Assembly (NCBI GenBank): GCA_031263945.1
Contig: JAISEW010000022.1
Coordinates: forward strand, 1-34,102
Direction: 5' to 3'
Origin: Gracilibacteraceae bacterium
GTDB taxonomy: Bacteria > Bacillota > Desulfitobacteriia > Desulfitobacteriales > Syntrophobotulaceae
DNA: 34,102 bases
This document shows positions 17,773 through 27,990 of this stretch, in pieces; the stretch's first letter is position 1, and every line of letters begins with the position of its first letter. The position numbers and the translations under genes are program-made. The notes under the pieces are model-generated. The model saw only the letters and a program-made list of their open reading frames with translations, had not been told where the DNA came from and searched no databases.

Positions 17773-18829
17773 TTTCATAGGTCCAGCTAAAAACGTCAGG
17801 CAGCCGGCCCCACTGCAGACCGGTCAGGTTGTCAAAAAGCTTCTGGGCGACGGGGCCGATGCCGCCGTCCGCGACGGGCAGCAATTCGCCGAATATGCTG
17901 AAAGCGCCGATCGGCGAAACCACCGCGGCGGTGCCGGTGCCGAACGCTTCCCGCAAAGCGCCGCTTTTGGCCGCCTGTTGCAGCTCGGCCACGGATATTT
18001 TGCGCTCAGTGACCGTATGCCCCCAGGAGCGCAGGAGCGCGATGGCGGAATCGCGCGTGATGCCGGGCAGAATGCTGCCGTCCAGCGAGGGGGTGACGAT
18101 TTCCTCCTCCAGGCGGAACATGACGTTCATCGTGCCGACTTCCTCAATGTATTTATGTTCTACTCCATCCAGCCAGAGCACTTGGGTGAATCCGAGATCC
18201 TGAGCTTTCTTCTGGGCGATGAGCGAGGCCGCGTAATTGCCGCCGCATTTTGTCTCGCCGGTGCCGCCGATCACGGAGCGGACGTATTCATCCTCTACAT
18301 AGATGCGCACCGGGTCAAGCCCCTCCGGATAGTAGGCGCCGACCGGCGAGCAGATGACGAGGAATTTACAGGTCAAAGGAAGCCGCACGCCCAGATGCGC
18401 CTCATCCGCGATGAGGTAAGGCCGGATATACAAAGAGGCGCCGGGCTGCCGGGGGATCCAGTCCTGATCCGCGCGTACGAGCGCGCTCACCGCCGCGATA
18501 AAGGTTTCTTCCGGCAGATGCGGCAGACAAACGCGCGCGGAAGAAGAATTGAGCCGTTTGGCGTTTTCCAGCGGCCGGAAAAGCAAAACGCGCCCGTCCG
18601 AAGAATAATAGGCTTTCATTCCCTCGAACACTTCCATAGCGTAATGCAGCACCATCGCCGCCGGATCAATGGACAGCGGCGCGTAGGGAACCACGCGCGC
18701 GTCATACCAGCCTCGCCCTTCCGCATAATCCAAAATAAACATATGGTCGGTATAATAGCGACCGAAGCTCAGATTATTCCAATCAGGCTTCACCTTAGGG
18801 GCGCCGGTCGGCTCCAGTCTGATTTCCAC
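17762..18829 (-). CDS. ilvE: Branched-chain amino acid aminotransferase (class IV)
   Basis: LHYAMEVFEGMKAYYSSDGRVLLFRPLENAKRLNSSSARVCLP, GGTGETKCGGNYAASL, LDGVEHKYIEEVGTMNV. GTG start at 18829 with SD AAGAGGTAATTCCC-GTG. Confidence 0.95.
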   Translation of the reverse strand: MEIRLEPTGAPKVKPDWNNLSFGRYYTDHMFILDYAEGRGWYDARVVPYAPLSIDPAAMVLHYAMEVFEGMKAYYSSDGRVLLFRPLENAKRLNSSSARVCLPHLPEETFIAAVSALVRADQDWIPRQPGASLYIRPYLIADEAHLGVRLPLTCKFLVICSPVGAYYPEGLDPVRIYVEDEYVRSVIGGTGETKCGGNYAASLIAQKKAQDLGFTQVLWLDGVEHKYIEEVGTMNVMFRLEEEIVTPSLDGSILPGITRDSAIALLRSWGHTVTERKISVAELQQAAKSGALREAFGTGTAAVVSPIGAFSIFGELLPVADGGIGPVAQKLFDNLTGLQWGRLPDVFSWTYEIKM

Positions 18830-18938
18830 GGGAATTACCTCTTTTCTGTTTCTTTGCGGACAAAGATCATCTTTTGTACATATTACCATACCAGCGCGAC
18901 GAATACAATATCAGTCAAGATGAATGGCCATGAACCGG

Positions 18939-18966
18939 CCCGCGACCCGCGACCCGCGAACCGCGA
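18939..18966. repeat. 7-bp tandem repeat CCCGCGA x3 plus ACCGCGA
   Basis: cccgcga cccgcga cccgcga accgcga read directly in the ilvE/ABC intergenic region. Confidence 0.9.
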
Positions 18967-18970
18967 AGGG

Positions 18971-19630
18971 TCACACCAGCCGCCCGGATCTCATGGTCAA
19001 AAGCCTGCGCCCGCAACTTACCGCCTCCGCGTCGTGAGTGGCCATCAGCACCGCCGTCCCTTTTTCCGTGACGGCGGCAAAAATCCGCATGATATCTGCG
19101 GCCGTTTCCTCATCCAGATCTCCTGTCGGCTCGTCGGCGAGCAGCAGTTCCGGCGCGGGAAGCAGCGCGCGGGTAATAGCGGCGCGGCGCAGCTCGCCGC
19201 CCGAAAGGCTGGCGGGGTATTGAGCCGCCAACTGCCGGATGCCCATTTGTTCCAAGAGATCCAGGGCCCGGGCCGTGGGATCGTCCGCGCGCCGGAACAG
19301 CACGCGCGGCAGGATCACGTTTTGCAGCACCGTAAAATTGGGCAGCAGGCTGTGTCCCTGCATGATATAACCCAGCCGCGTATTGCGCAGCCGGGAAAGG
19401 TCTTTGTCGTCCATGGCGCCGTATTCCCGCCCGGCAAAACTGACGCTGCCGGCGTCAGGAGTGAGCAGACCGGCCAATATGTTGAGCAGAGTGCTTTTAC
19501 CGCTGCCGGACCGCCCGGTCAGGCAAACGAATTCCCCCGCCGCCAGCGACAATGATACGTCGTCGAGCGCTAAAAACGGCCGTCCGCCCCGCGAATATTC
19601 CTTTCTGAGGGCGCGGGCCGTTAAGATCAC
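18971..19630 (-). CDS. ABC transporter ATP-binding protein (LolD/MacB-type)
   Basis: LTGRSGSGKSTLLNILAGLL Walker A; SLSGGELRRAAITRALLPAPELLLADEPTGDLDEETA signature/Walker B. Confidence 0.94.
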   Translation of the reverse strand: MILTARALRKEYSRGGRPFLALDDVSLSLAAGEFVCLTGRSGSGKSTLLNILAGLLTPDAGSVSFAGREYGAMDDKDLSRLRNTRLGYIMQGHSLLPNFTVLQNVILPRVLFRRADDPTARALDLLEQMGIRQLAAQYPASLSGGELRRAAITRALLPAPELLLADEPTGDLDEETAADIMRIFAAVTEKGTAVLMATHDAEAVSCGRRLLTMRSGRLV

Positions 19631-20847
19631 GCCTCCCCCTCCCGGATAGCGGCGTAAGCGTCACCCCGGCTTATTTTCCCCGCGGAAAACAGCGAGGCCA
19701 GAGGCCCCACGGCGAAAGCCAGCAGCAGACTCGCGGCGGTCAGTCCGGCAAACTGCCCCGGCGACGGCTGCATATAAGGCATACCGGCGATATCCTGGAT
19801 ATAGGCGCGAAAAGGAAGGATGAGCAAAGCGGCCAGAAATACGCCCGCCGTGCTCCCGGCCAGGCTCACCAGGCCCGACTCCAGGAAAACGATCGAGACG
19901 AGCCGGCGGCGCGTGGCGCCCAGCGAACGCAATATCCCAAATTCCCGTTTCCGTTCGTTTAATACGACGGAAAACACGACGGATAAAACCAATAAGGACA
20001 AAACCCAGAGCAGAGCGTCCAGAGCGCCCGCAAAAGCTACGATGGCGCGCAAACCGCCCGATACGCTGTTGATGATGGTTTTGGCCGCTACAACGACGAT
20101 GCCGCTGCCGCCGTAGCCAAACTCGCTGTTGATCCGGCCGGTCACGCCGGAAGGCGTGTAACCTTCATCCACCATCACCATCAGAGAGGAAATCGCGGCG
20201 GCGTCCGGCGGCGGCGTCCCGCCCGCGGCGCCATAGTCGGCGGCGGCGGTTTTGGCCGCGGTCATGTTCATAAAAACAGAAGCGTCAAAACCCGTGCCAG
20301 TTCTTTCCATTTTTGCCGCTATGCGGTAGTCGCGGTCAAAAAATTTGATCGTGTCCCCCACTTTGCCGGCGATCGCCCCGCCCACGATGATGTCTTCGTC
20401 CGCCAGACCGCCGGGGTGGGCGGTTTTCAGCCACGGCTCGATCACGAAATCCGTTTTTTGCTCAAACCCGATCAGCTGGACCGGCATAGCGCAGCAACTG
20501 GCGTTGAGCGAAGCGACGAACAATTGCGGGGAAACGGCGCGCACGCCCTCCACGGCCGCGATTTTATCCAACCAGGCCGCGTCCATATAAAACGTGCCGG
20601 GCTCGCCGCGCAGCAGGATCCCTTCCACCTTCTGGTCATACCCTTTTGGGACGATGAGGATGTCCGCCCCCAGGCGCTTGCCCAGAGCGTCCGTGCCGTT
20701 AAACAGGCTGTAGGCGATAAGCGAGCCGCCGAACAGGACGAAGGACATGAGCGCGACCAGCAAAATCAGGCCGGCGGCGCGAAAAGGCCGCCGTTTCAGG
20801 TTGCACAGCGCCAGGTCGGAAAACGTCAGATACGGCCGGTCAGCCAT
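19627..20847 (-). CDS. ABC transporter permease, FtsX/MacB-like
   Basis: N-terminal TM, large extracytoplasmic MacB-PCD-like domain, C-terminal FtsX TM domain (VLNERKREFGILRSLGATRRRLVSIVFLESGLVSLAGS). 4-bp overlap with the ATPase gene. Confidence 0.93.
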   Translation of the reverse strand: MADRPYLTFSDLALCNLKRRPFRAAGLILLVALMSFVLFGGSLIAYSLFNGTDALGKRLGADILIVPKGYDQKVEGILLRGEPGTFYMDAAWLDKIAAVEGVRAVSPQLFVASLNASCCAMPVQLIGFEQKTDFVIEPWLKTAHPGGLADEDIIVGGAIAGKVGDTIKFFDRDYRIAAKMERTGTGFDASVFMNMTAAKTAAADYGAAGGTPPPDAAAISSLMVMVDEGYTPSGVTGRINSEFGYGGSGIVVVAAKTIINSVSGGLRAIVAFAGALDALLWVLSLLVLSVVFSVVLNERKREFGILRSLGATRRRLVSIVFLESGLVSLAGSTAGVFLAALLILPFRAYIQDIAGMPYMQPSPGQFAGLTAASLLLAFAVGPLASLFSAGKISRGDAYAAIREGEA

Positions 20848-21259
20848 CGACGACCTCTTTCCGGCCCCGTCCGCCCAGCAAGTAAAACGAATTAAAAGCG
20901 AACCCCGTGAGTGTGAGGACGCTGATCACCGTAAGAGCGGGAAAAACAACGCGGCGGCAGGCCATGGTCTCCATCGGGCAGCCGCCGATCAGCACGGGCA
21001 GCAGCAAGGCGAGCAGCGCTGTGAAAAAAGCCGCAGCGCTCAAGCCGAGGCGCGTTTGTTTGGACGAAAACATGAGCATCAACACTCCCAACAGGGCTAA
21101 TAAAAGACCAGCGCCTATTTCGGCCTGTCCGGTCCAATGGCATATCATCCAGCCTCCGTCCGGCGCCGGCGAGCAAAGCCGGAAAACGTAACGCGGCCCC
21201 AGAGAAAGCGCCAGACCGGCAGTGATCGCGCCGGCGCCGGAGATAAAACGATTAAACAC
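20840..21259 (-). CDS. DUF4418-like integral membrane protein
   Basis: 4 TM-like segments with GGWMICHWTGQAEIGAGLLLALLG and GGCPMETMACRR. Overlaps the permease start by 8 bp. Confidence 0.75.
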   Translation of the reverse strand: MFNRFISGAGAITAGLALSLGPRYVFRLCSPAPDGGWMICHWTGQAEIGAGLLLALLGVLMLMFSSKQTRLGLSAAAFFTALLALLLPVLIGGCPMETMACRRVVFPALTVISVLTLTGFAFNSFYLLGGRGRKEVVDG

Positions 21260-21370
21260 TGAAACCCTCCTCTTAATAAAGAATAACCAGTCCCTAACTC
21301 AGTATAGCATACCCTCTCGAAGAGCGTCAACAATAAATTAGCAAAAACTAACCTCCGGCGATCATACTAA

Positions 21371-21427
21371 AATTTCAGATTGAAAAAACCGTCTCCGGAA
21401 AGAGACGGTTTTTTTCAATCTGAAATT
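21371..21427 (-). terminator. Rho-independent terminator downstream of groEL, symmetric and probably bidirectional
   Basis: aatttcagattgaaaaaaccgtctc / cggaaa / gagacggtttttttcaatctgaaatt: about 25-bp stem with one extra T in the right arm; T-runs on both strands. Confidence 0.9.
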
Positions 21428-21460
21428 CCCTAATTGGCAACAGGCGCCTGACAGCGCGTC

Positions 21461-23110
<1,650 letters not shown>

Positions 23111-23139
23111 TCAGTTCGTTAAACTTTGTTCAGCAAAGC

Positions 23140-23430
23140 TCACTTTTCCACTACGGCCTGGACGTCGGTCTCGCGCAGGATCAGGTATTCCTCGCCGTCA
23201 AATTTGATTTCCGTGCCGGAATACTTGGAATAAATCACTCTGTCCCCTACCTTGACGTCCATTGGCTGGCGTTTGCCGTCGTCGTCAAGTTTGCCGGGGC
23301 CGACAGCCATGATCTCCCCTTCAAGCGGCTTCTCTTTCGCCGTATCGGGCATGATGATGCCGCCCTTGCTTTTTTCTTCCTTTTCCACCGCTTTGATGAT
23401 CACGCGATCGCCTAAAGGTCTCAGTTTCAT
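23140..23430 (-). CDS. groES: 10 kDa co-chaperonin GroES
   Basis: [47 protein letters not shown]...[30 protein letters not shown]. Start at the internal Met, downstream of CIRCE. Confidence 0.98.
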   Translation of the reverse strand: MKLRPLGDRVIIKAVEKEEKSKGGIIMPDTAKEKPLEGEIMAVGPGKLDDDGKRQPMDVKVGDRVIYSKYSGTEIKFDGEEYLILRETDVQAVVEK

Positions 23431-23473
23431 AAACTTGGTTCCCTCCCTCAGAAATGGAATGTATTTCCTATTG

Positions 23474-23500
23474 TTAGCACTCACCTCCGGCGAGTGCTGA
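23474..23500 (-). promoter_or_regulatory. CIRCE element (HrcA operator) upstream of groESL
   Basis: TTAGCACTC-N9-GAGTGCTGA: matches consensus TTAGCACTC-N9-GAGTGCTAA except one base. Confidence 0.95.
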
Positions 23501-23510
23501 TATCATCGTT

Positions 23511-23539
23511 ATAATATTCCTTTGCTGGAAAAATTGCAA
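23511..23539 (-). promoter_or_regulatory. Predicted sigma-A promoter of groESL
   Basis: Minus strand TTGCAA (23534-23539), 17-bp spacer, TATTAT (23511-23516), just upstream of CIRCE. Confidence 0.6.
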
Positions 23540-23652
23540 TCCCGAATATCGGCGTTTAAAGCAGTTTATGTTTATTTATTGGCATATATCGCCGTTTATC
23601 GTCTTAATTCTCTCTATTTCGTCTCGCGAATCATTTTTTAACCGTCTTCGCG

Positions 23653-24489
23653 TCATTCCACCACACAAAAACCCAAGGCGCCGGGACCTATATGCGTGCC
23701 GACCACCGCGCCGATTTCCAGCGCGACAAATTCCCGCGGCGCAAATTTTTGCCGGATCATTTCCTCCACAAGGTTCAATCCTGATTTATCCAGGCTGTAA
23801 GCCAGATACACCGTTTTCCCCCGCATCGGCAAGCCGTTTTTCTCCGAGTCGCCTAACATCCAACGCAGCGCGTTTTTATAACCGCGCGCTTTGGCCAGCA
23901 TGATCACTTCTCCGTCACGGATAGTGATGACCGGTTTGACGCCGAGGATATTGCCTACGATCGCCGAACCGAGCGACAGCCTGCCCCCGCGGCGCAGATG
24001 GTCGAGGCTGTCGATAACGCCGTACATCATATGCGTCGCGACGGCGCGCCGCGCCCATTCAGCGATTTCCGCCCCGCCGCGCCCCTCGCGGGCCAGACGA
24101 GCCGCCTCCAGCACGATGGCGCCGAGAGAAAACGTCGCGGTTTGAGAATCGATGAGATAAATACCTTCCCCGCCCAGAGTTTCCTGGGCCAGCACAGCGG
24201 AATTATAAGTCCCGCTCAGTTTTGACGAAATAAAAATACCGACCACTTCCCGTCCGGCTTCGCGATGAGCGCGAAAAGCCTCCGCAAACTGGGCCGGCGT
24301 CACTTGCGACGTAGTGGGCAGAGTTGGACTTTCCGCCATCTTGTGAAAAAATTCCTCACTGCTCAGATCCAATCCGTCTCTATAACATTCCGTTCCAATA
24401 AATACCAATAAAGGTAGTATTTGTATGTCAAAAGCTTCTGGACGGCCTGTCAACTCGCTGGTACTGTCTGTAACGATTTGCACCGTCAT
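23653..24489 (-). CDS. DegV family (fatty-acid-binding) protein
   Basis: VQIVTDSTSELTG, SSEEFFHKMAESPTLPTTSQVTPAQFAEAF, ISSKLSGTYNSA, GVIDSLDHLRRGGRLSLGSA. Confidence 0.94.
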   Translation of the reverse strand: MTVQIVTDSTSELTGRPEAFDIQILPLLVFIGTECYRDGLDLSSEEFFHKMAESPTLPTTSQVTPAQFAEAFRAHREAGREVVGIFISSKLSGTYNSAVLAQETLGGEGIYLIDSQTATFSLGAIVLEAARLAREGRGGAEIAEWARRAVATHMMYGVIDSLDHLRRGGRLSLGSAIVGNILGVKPVITIRDGEVIMLAKARGYKNALRWMLGDSEKNGLPMRGKTVYLAYSLDKSGLNLVEEMIRQKFAPREFVALEIGAVVGTHIGPGALGFCVVE

Positions 24490-24495
24490 TGCCGT

Positions 24496-25737
24496 CTATT
24501 CCCCTTCCTGCTCCGCCGTGGGCTCCGAATAATCAAACTCCGGGGCGCCCTCCGCGCCGCCCGGAACTCCTTCCGTATTGCCACCCGTTGTTTCGCCGGC
24601 CGGCATTTCGCCTGTCTCCTCTCCGAACGGCTGCTCCGGCGCGCCCTCATAACCGGCTTCGGCTTCCGCCTGTGCCTCCGCTTCCGCCTCCGCCCGAGCT
24701 TGAGCTTCCGCTCTGGCCGCCGCTTCTTGCGCCAGCATATTGCGAACCTCCGGATCCATATCGGACATGGCGCTATAATCGGACGTCCGGTCCGTTGTGA
24801 TGCCCAACATGACGTTCCGTCCCATCATAAGGGCCGCCCGCCTGTTGACTTCCCAATAACTCAAACTATTCAGCATGATCGGCCAGCCCGGCATGGTCTG
24901 ATTTATTATAGAAGCGTCACTGAAATGAACAGCTACTTTAGCCAGTTTCAATAAATCCTGAAAAGGCAGATCCGTCTCCACCGCTTTAAGCGCCTGCGGT
25001 AAAAGCTGGGGGATCTTCGTGATGACATCGGCTTGCATCGCCTTCGCCGCCACGGCTTTCAACATTTTTTGCTGACGGGCCGTGCGCCCTATGTCCGCCG
25101 AGACATTATCGCGGAAACGAGCGTACTGCAAAGCCTGCGAACCGTCCAGATGCTGCTGCCCCTGCCGCAGGTCGATGACCCCGTCTTCCTTGTCTCCCGT
25201 GAGTTTATACATATCCTGTTCTACATAAATGTCCACTCCGCCTAATATGTCTATTATTTCTTTAAACCCCGCGAAATTAGTCAGCAAATATCCGTTGAGC
25301 GGTATGCCGGTCAACTCGGCGATTTCATCCGTCAAAGCTTGGATATTGGCGTACATGGGCAGGGAATTTATTTTGATATGCGAGCCGTTGTACTTTACCC
25401 GCGTATCCCGCGGCACGGAAAGGAGCGATATGATCTTGGCCTCCGGATCGACGCTCGCGACTATGAGAACATCGGAATTAAAATAAGATTCACCCGGGCG
25501 TTTGTCCGTCCCGATCAACAAAACGCTGACCCGTTTATCCAAGGATTCTTCCTCCGTCTCCGGCGCCTGATTTTCCGGCTGCTGAGCGGCAAGAGGAGCG
25601 GAGGATTTCGGTTCTTCATGAAGAAAATACAGCGTCACGGCGCCGGCGACTATGAGTACCAGCGCCACTGCCGCCAGTACGGCAATCAGCAAGGTCAGCA
25701 GCCAATCTTTTTTGCCCCTTCTTTTCCTTCGCGCCAC
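24496..25737 (-). CDS. LytR-CpsA-Psr (LCP) family protein with acidic Ala/Glu-rich C-terminal tail
   Basis: RVSVLLIGTDKRPGESYFNSDVLIVASVDPEAKIISLLSVPRDTRV...ITNFAGFKEIIDILGGVDIYVE...LRQGQQHLDGSQALQYARFR-type LCP motifs. GTG start at 25737 with [15 protein letters not shown]. Confidence 0.93.
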   Translation of the reverse strand: MARRKRRGKKDWLLTLLIAVLAAVALVLIVAGAVTLYFLHEEPKSSAPLAAQQPENQAPETEEESLDKRVSVLLIGTDKRPGESYFNSDVLIVASVDPEAKIISLLSVPRDTRVKYNGSHIKINSLPMYANIQALTDEIAELTGIPLNGYLLTNFAGFKEIIDILGGVDIYVEQDMYKLTGDKEDGVIDLRQGQQHLDGSQALQYARFRDNVSADIGRTARQQKMLKAVAAKAMQADVITKIPQLLPQALKAVETDLPFQDLLKLAKVAVHFSDASIINQTMPGWPIMLNSLSYWEVNRRAALMMGRNVMLGITTDRTSDYSAMSDMDPEVRNMLAQEAAARAEAQARAEAEAEAQAEAEAGYEGAPEQPFGEETGEMPAGETTGGNTEGVPGGAEGAPEFDYSEPTAEQEGE

Positions 25738-25765
25738 CCTGTCACCTCTCCCCGGCCGAACCGGC

Positions 25766-27064
25766 CTAATCGTCATCGGATAACTCCGACCAGTCCTGCA
25801 TATATTCCAGTTCTTCCTGTGTATAGCCGTTTTCTTCCGGTGGTTCTTCCGCGGATCCCGCCGGTTCCTCCGCCGGTTCCTCCGGCGTTTCAACCGGCGG
25901 TTCAGGCGAGGTTCCAGCCGGCGTTCCCGACGAAGGTTCCGGCAAAGTCACGGTTTGTGTTTCCGCCGGAGATTCCGGCGGGGCTACGGGCTCTCTGTCC
26001 GGGTCCGGACCGGATCCCGATCCGGCGTCCCCGCCTGCCGCAGCCGCGCCGCCGCCCTGACCGCCGGTGACGCGCGCCCGCGTTTCCGCGTCCAAATGGC
26101 TGAGTACCGCGCCGTCAAATACGCGGTCGGAAACTATACCCAGCAGCAGATTTTCTCCCGCCCGGCGAGCGGCGGTCCTGTCCACTTCCCAATAGCTGAC
26201 GTCGTCCAGTTCCAGGAAATTGCCCGGGATAGTCTGAGAAACTATTTCAATATGGTCAAATCCCACCCCCACTTTGGCCAAACGCATCAGATCCGGCATA
26301 CTGATATCAGATTCCACCGCGTTCAGCAACTGAGGCGTCAGGGTCGGCAGTTTCACGATGACCGCCGGATCGAGACATTTGCGGGCGATAGCCTTCAGCA
26401 CCGTTTGCTGCCGCCCGGAACGGGAAACGTCCGCCAGAGCGTCATTGCGAAAACGCGCGTACTGCAGCGCCTGGAGACCGTTCAGCGTCTGAAACCCGGC
26501 GCGCAGATCAATGACTCCGTCCTCTCCCTCGTCGCCTGTTTCAAAATACATATCCTTTTCCACATTGATCTCTATGCCTTCCAATGTGTCAACCACATCC
26601 TTAAATCCCTCGAAATTCGTCATGATGTAGCCGTCGGGCCGAATACCCGTGAGACTTTCCACCTCATCCAGCAAACTCCGCACGCCCCAGCGCATGACGA
26701 TGGAATTTATTTTTATGTCCTCGCCGTTTTTGCGCACACGCGTATCCCGCAAAAGAGACAGCATCGACACGACCCGCGTGTTCGGATCGACTGTGGCCAA
26801 GATCAACGTGTCGGTATTGTAATACGTTTCTTCCGGACGTTTATCCGCGCCTATCAGGAGAACACTGATCCTTTTTTCCAACTTTTCAGCGGCCTCAACC
26901 GGCTGGAGCATGGTGTTCGGTTTGTCAGCCCAATACATGCCCGCGCCGCGAAACCACACCAAACCAAAAACAGCCGTGCCCACCAAAACGCCAGTCAGAC
27001 AAATTGCCGCCAGCAAGAGCCAACCGCCGACGCTTTGCTTCCTTTTCTTTTTCCTCTTTTGCAA
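25766..27064 (-). CDS. LytR-CpsA-Psr (LCP) family protein, second paralogue, Pro/Glu-rich tail
   Basis: RISVLLIGADKRPEETYYNTDTLILATVDPNTRVVSMLSLLRDTRV...LRAGFQTLNGLQALQYARFRND. Tandem paralogue of the preceding LCP gene. Confidence 0.93.
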   Translation of the reverse strand: MQKRKKKRKQSVGGWLLLAAICLTGVLVGTAVFGLVWFRGAGMYWADKPNTMLQPVEAAEKLEKRISVLLIGADKRPEETYYNTDTLILATVDPNTRVVSMLSLLRDTRVRKNGEDIKINSIVMRWGVRSLLDEVESLTGIRPDGYIMTNFEGFKDVVDTLEGIEINVEKDMYFETGDEGEDGVIDLRAGFQTLNGLQALQYARFRNDALADVSRSGRQQTVLKAIARKCLDPAVIVKLPTLTPQLLNAVESDISMPDLMRLAKVGVGFDHIEIVSQTIPGNFLELDDVSYWEVDRTAARRAGENLLLGIVSDRVFDGAVLSHLDAETRARVTGGQGGGAAAAGGDAGSGSGPDPDREPVAPPESPAETQTVTLPEPSSGTPAGTSPEPPVETPEEPAEEPAGSAEEPPEENGYTQEELEYMQDWSELSDDD

Positions 27065-27094
27065 AAAGACACGCTCCCCGCGCTGGACAGCTTA

Positions 27095-27703
27095 TTATTT
27101 GGCGCCGCGCAAAAGTTTTAATTTAGGGATCGCCTGTTCGGCTATGATGATCTCTGCGTGCTCACGCAAAAATCCTTCCGCGAAGAGCATGGCCTCTCCG
27201 TATTCGTCAAGGATGGTTTCCACGTTTTTCCTTTTGCGCGCCGCCGTGACTTTACTCAAAGCAATATAATATTCGCCCTCGTAATTATACAGCGCGCTCA
27301 CCGCCTCCGGCGCCGCCGGCAAAGCCGCGGCTGCGTCCACCGCGTCCTCCAGATCCTCAAAAGCGTACACCCATTCCTCTCTGGGCGCCGTTTTATTGGC
27401 CTGACGCAAGGCTGACCGCCGTTCATTTATAGTATGCTGCAGGATCTGCTCCAGATCGGTTTCCGTCTGTTCCTCCTGTTTAACCACCGTAACCACAAAT
27501 TCATCATTAGAGGCGACCATAGCCTGGATCCAGAACGGCTGGTCAAGATGAAATCCCACCTCATCCCGAGCTTTAGCGATCAAATCCCAAAAAAACTGCT
27601 CCGAACGTGTCGTCCTTTGAAAAAAATCCGTCAAAGAGAGGTTCATGTCGGCTAGTTCAGTAAAGGAGATGAAAATACGAACCGTGTTATCGTTTATTTT
27701 CAT
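27095..27703 (-). CDS. mecA: Adaptor protein MecA-like (ClpC adaptor/negative regulator of competence)
   Basis: MKINDNTVRIFISFTELADMNLSLTDFFQRTTRSEQFFWDLIAKARDEVGF...LVASNDEFVVTVVKQEE; C-terminal YYIALSKVTAARKRKNVETILDEYGE. Start at the 4th codon of the track ORF. Confidence 0.75.
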   Translation of the reverse strand: MKINDNTVRIFISFTELADMNLSLTDFFQRTTRSEQFFWDLIAKARDEVGFHLDQPFWIQAMVASNDEFVVTVVKQEEQTETDLEQILQHTINERRSALRQANKTAPREEWVYAFEDLEDAVDAAAALPAAPEAVSALYNYEGEYYIALSKVTAARKRKNVETILDEYGEAMLFAEGFLREHAEIIIAEQAIPKLKLLRGAK

Positions 27704-27849
27704 AATACGCATAACCGTTCTCCTTTCCCTTAACCGTCTGACAACAGTTAAGCCTGACCTTATTCTATCATATCAACAATGAAAAATATAGGATGCGCGA
27801 AAAATAATTAACTGTCCGCTGCGCAACCATGAAAGCCAGTAAAATGTTA

Positions 27850-27924
27850 TGGCTCCCCGAGCAGGACTCGAACCTGCAACCTACCGGTTAACAGCCGGTT
27901 GCTCTACCATTGAGCTATCGAGGA
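27850..27924 (-). tRNA. tRNA-Asn (anticodon GTT), CCA encoded
   Basis: Minus strand TCCTCGATAGCTCAATGGTAGAGCAACCGGCTGTTAACCGGTAGGTTGCAGGTTCGAGTCCTGCTCGGGGAGCCA: complete cloverleaf, GGTTCGAGTCC T-arm, anticodon loop CTGTTAA. Confidence 0.97.
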
Positions 27925-27990
27925 ACTCTTTCTTTTTAATTATAACGCGCTAAAAATATTTGTCAAGCTTTTGCAAAAAATAGGATATGC

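Noticed and set aside
17978-19555. 525-aa plus-strand ORF
   Set aside because: Antisense to ilvE and the ABC ATPase and spans their intergenic region; no family motif.
25850-25920. Possible short repeat array (CCGCCGGTTCCT-like units)
   Set aside because: Explained by codons for the Pro/Glu/Ala-rich tail of the second LCP protein; irregular, no spacers, not CRISPR-like.
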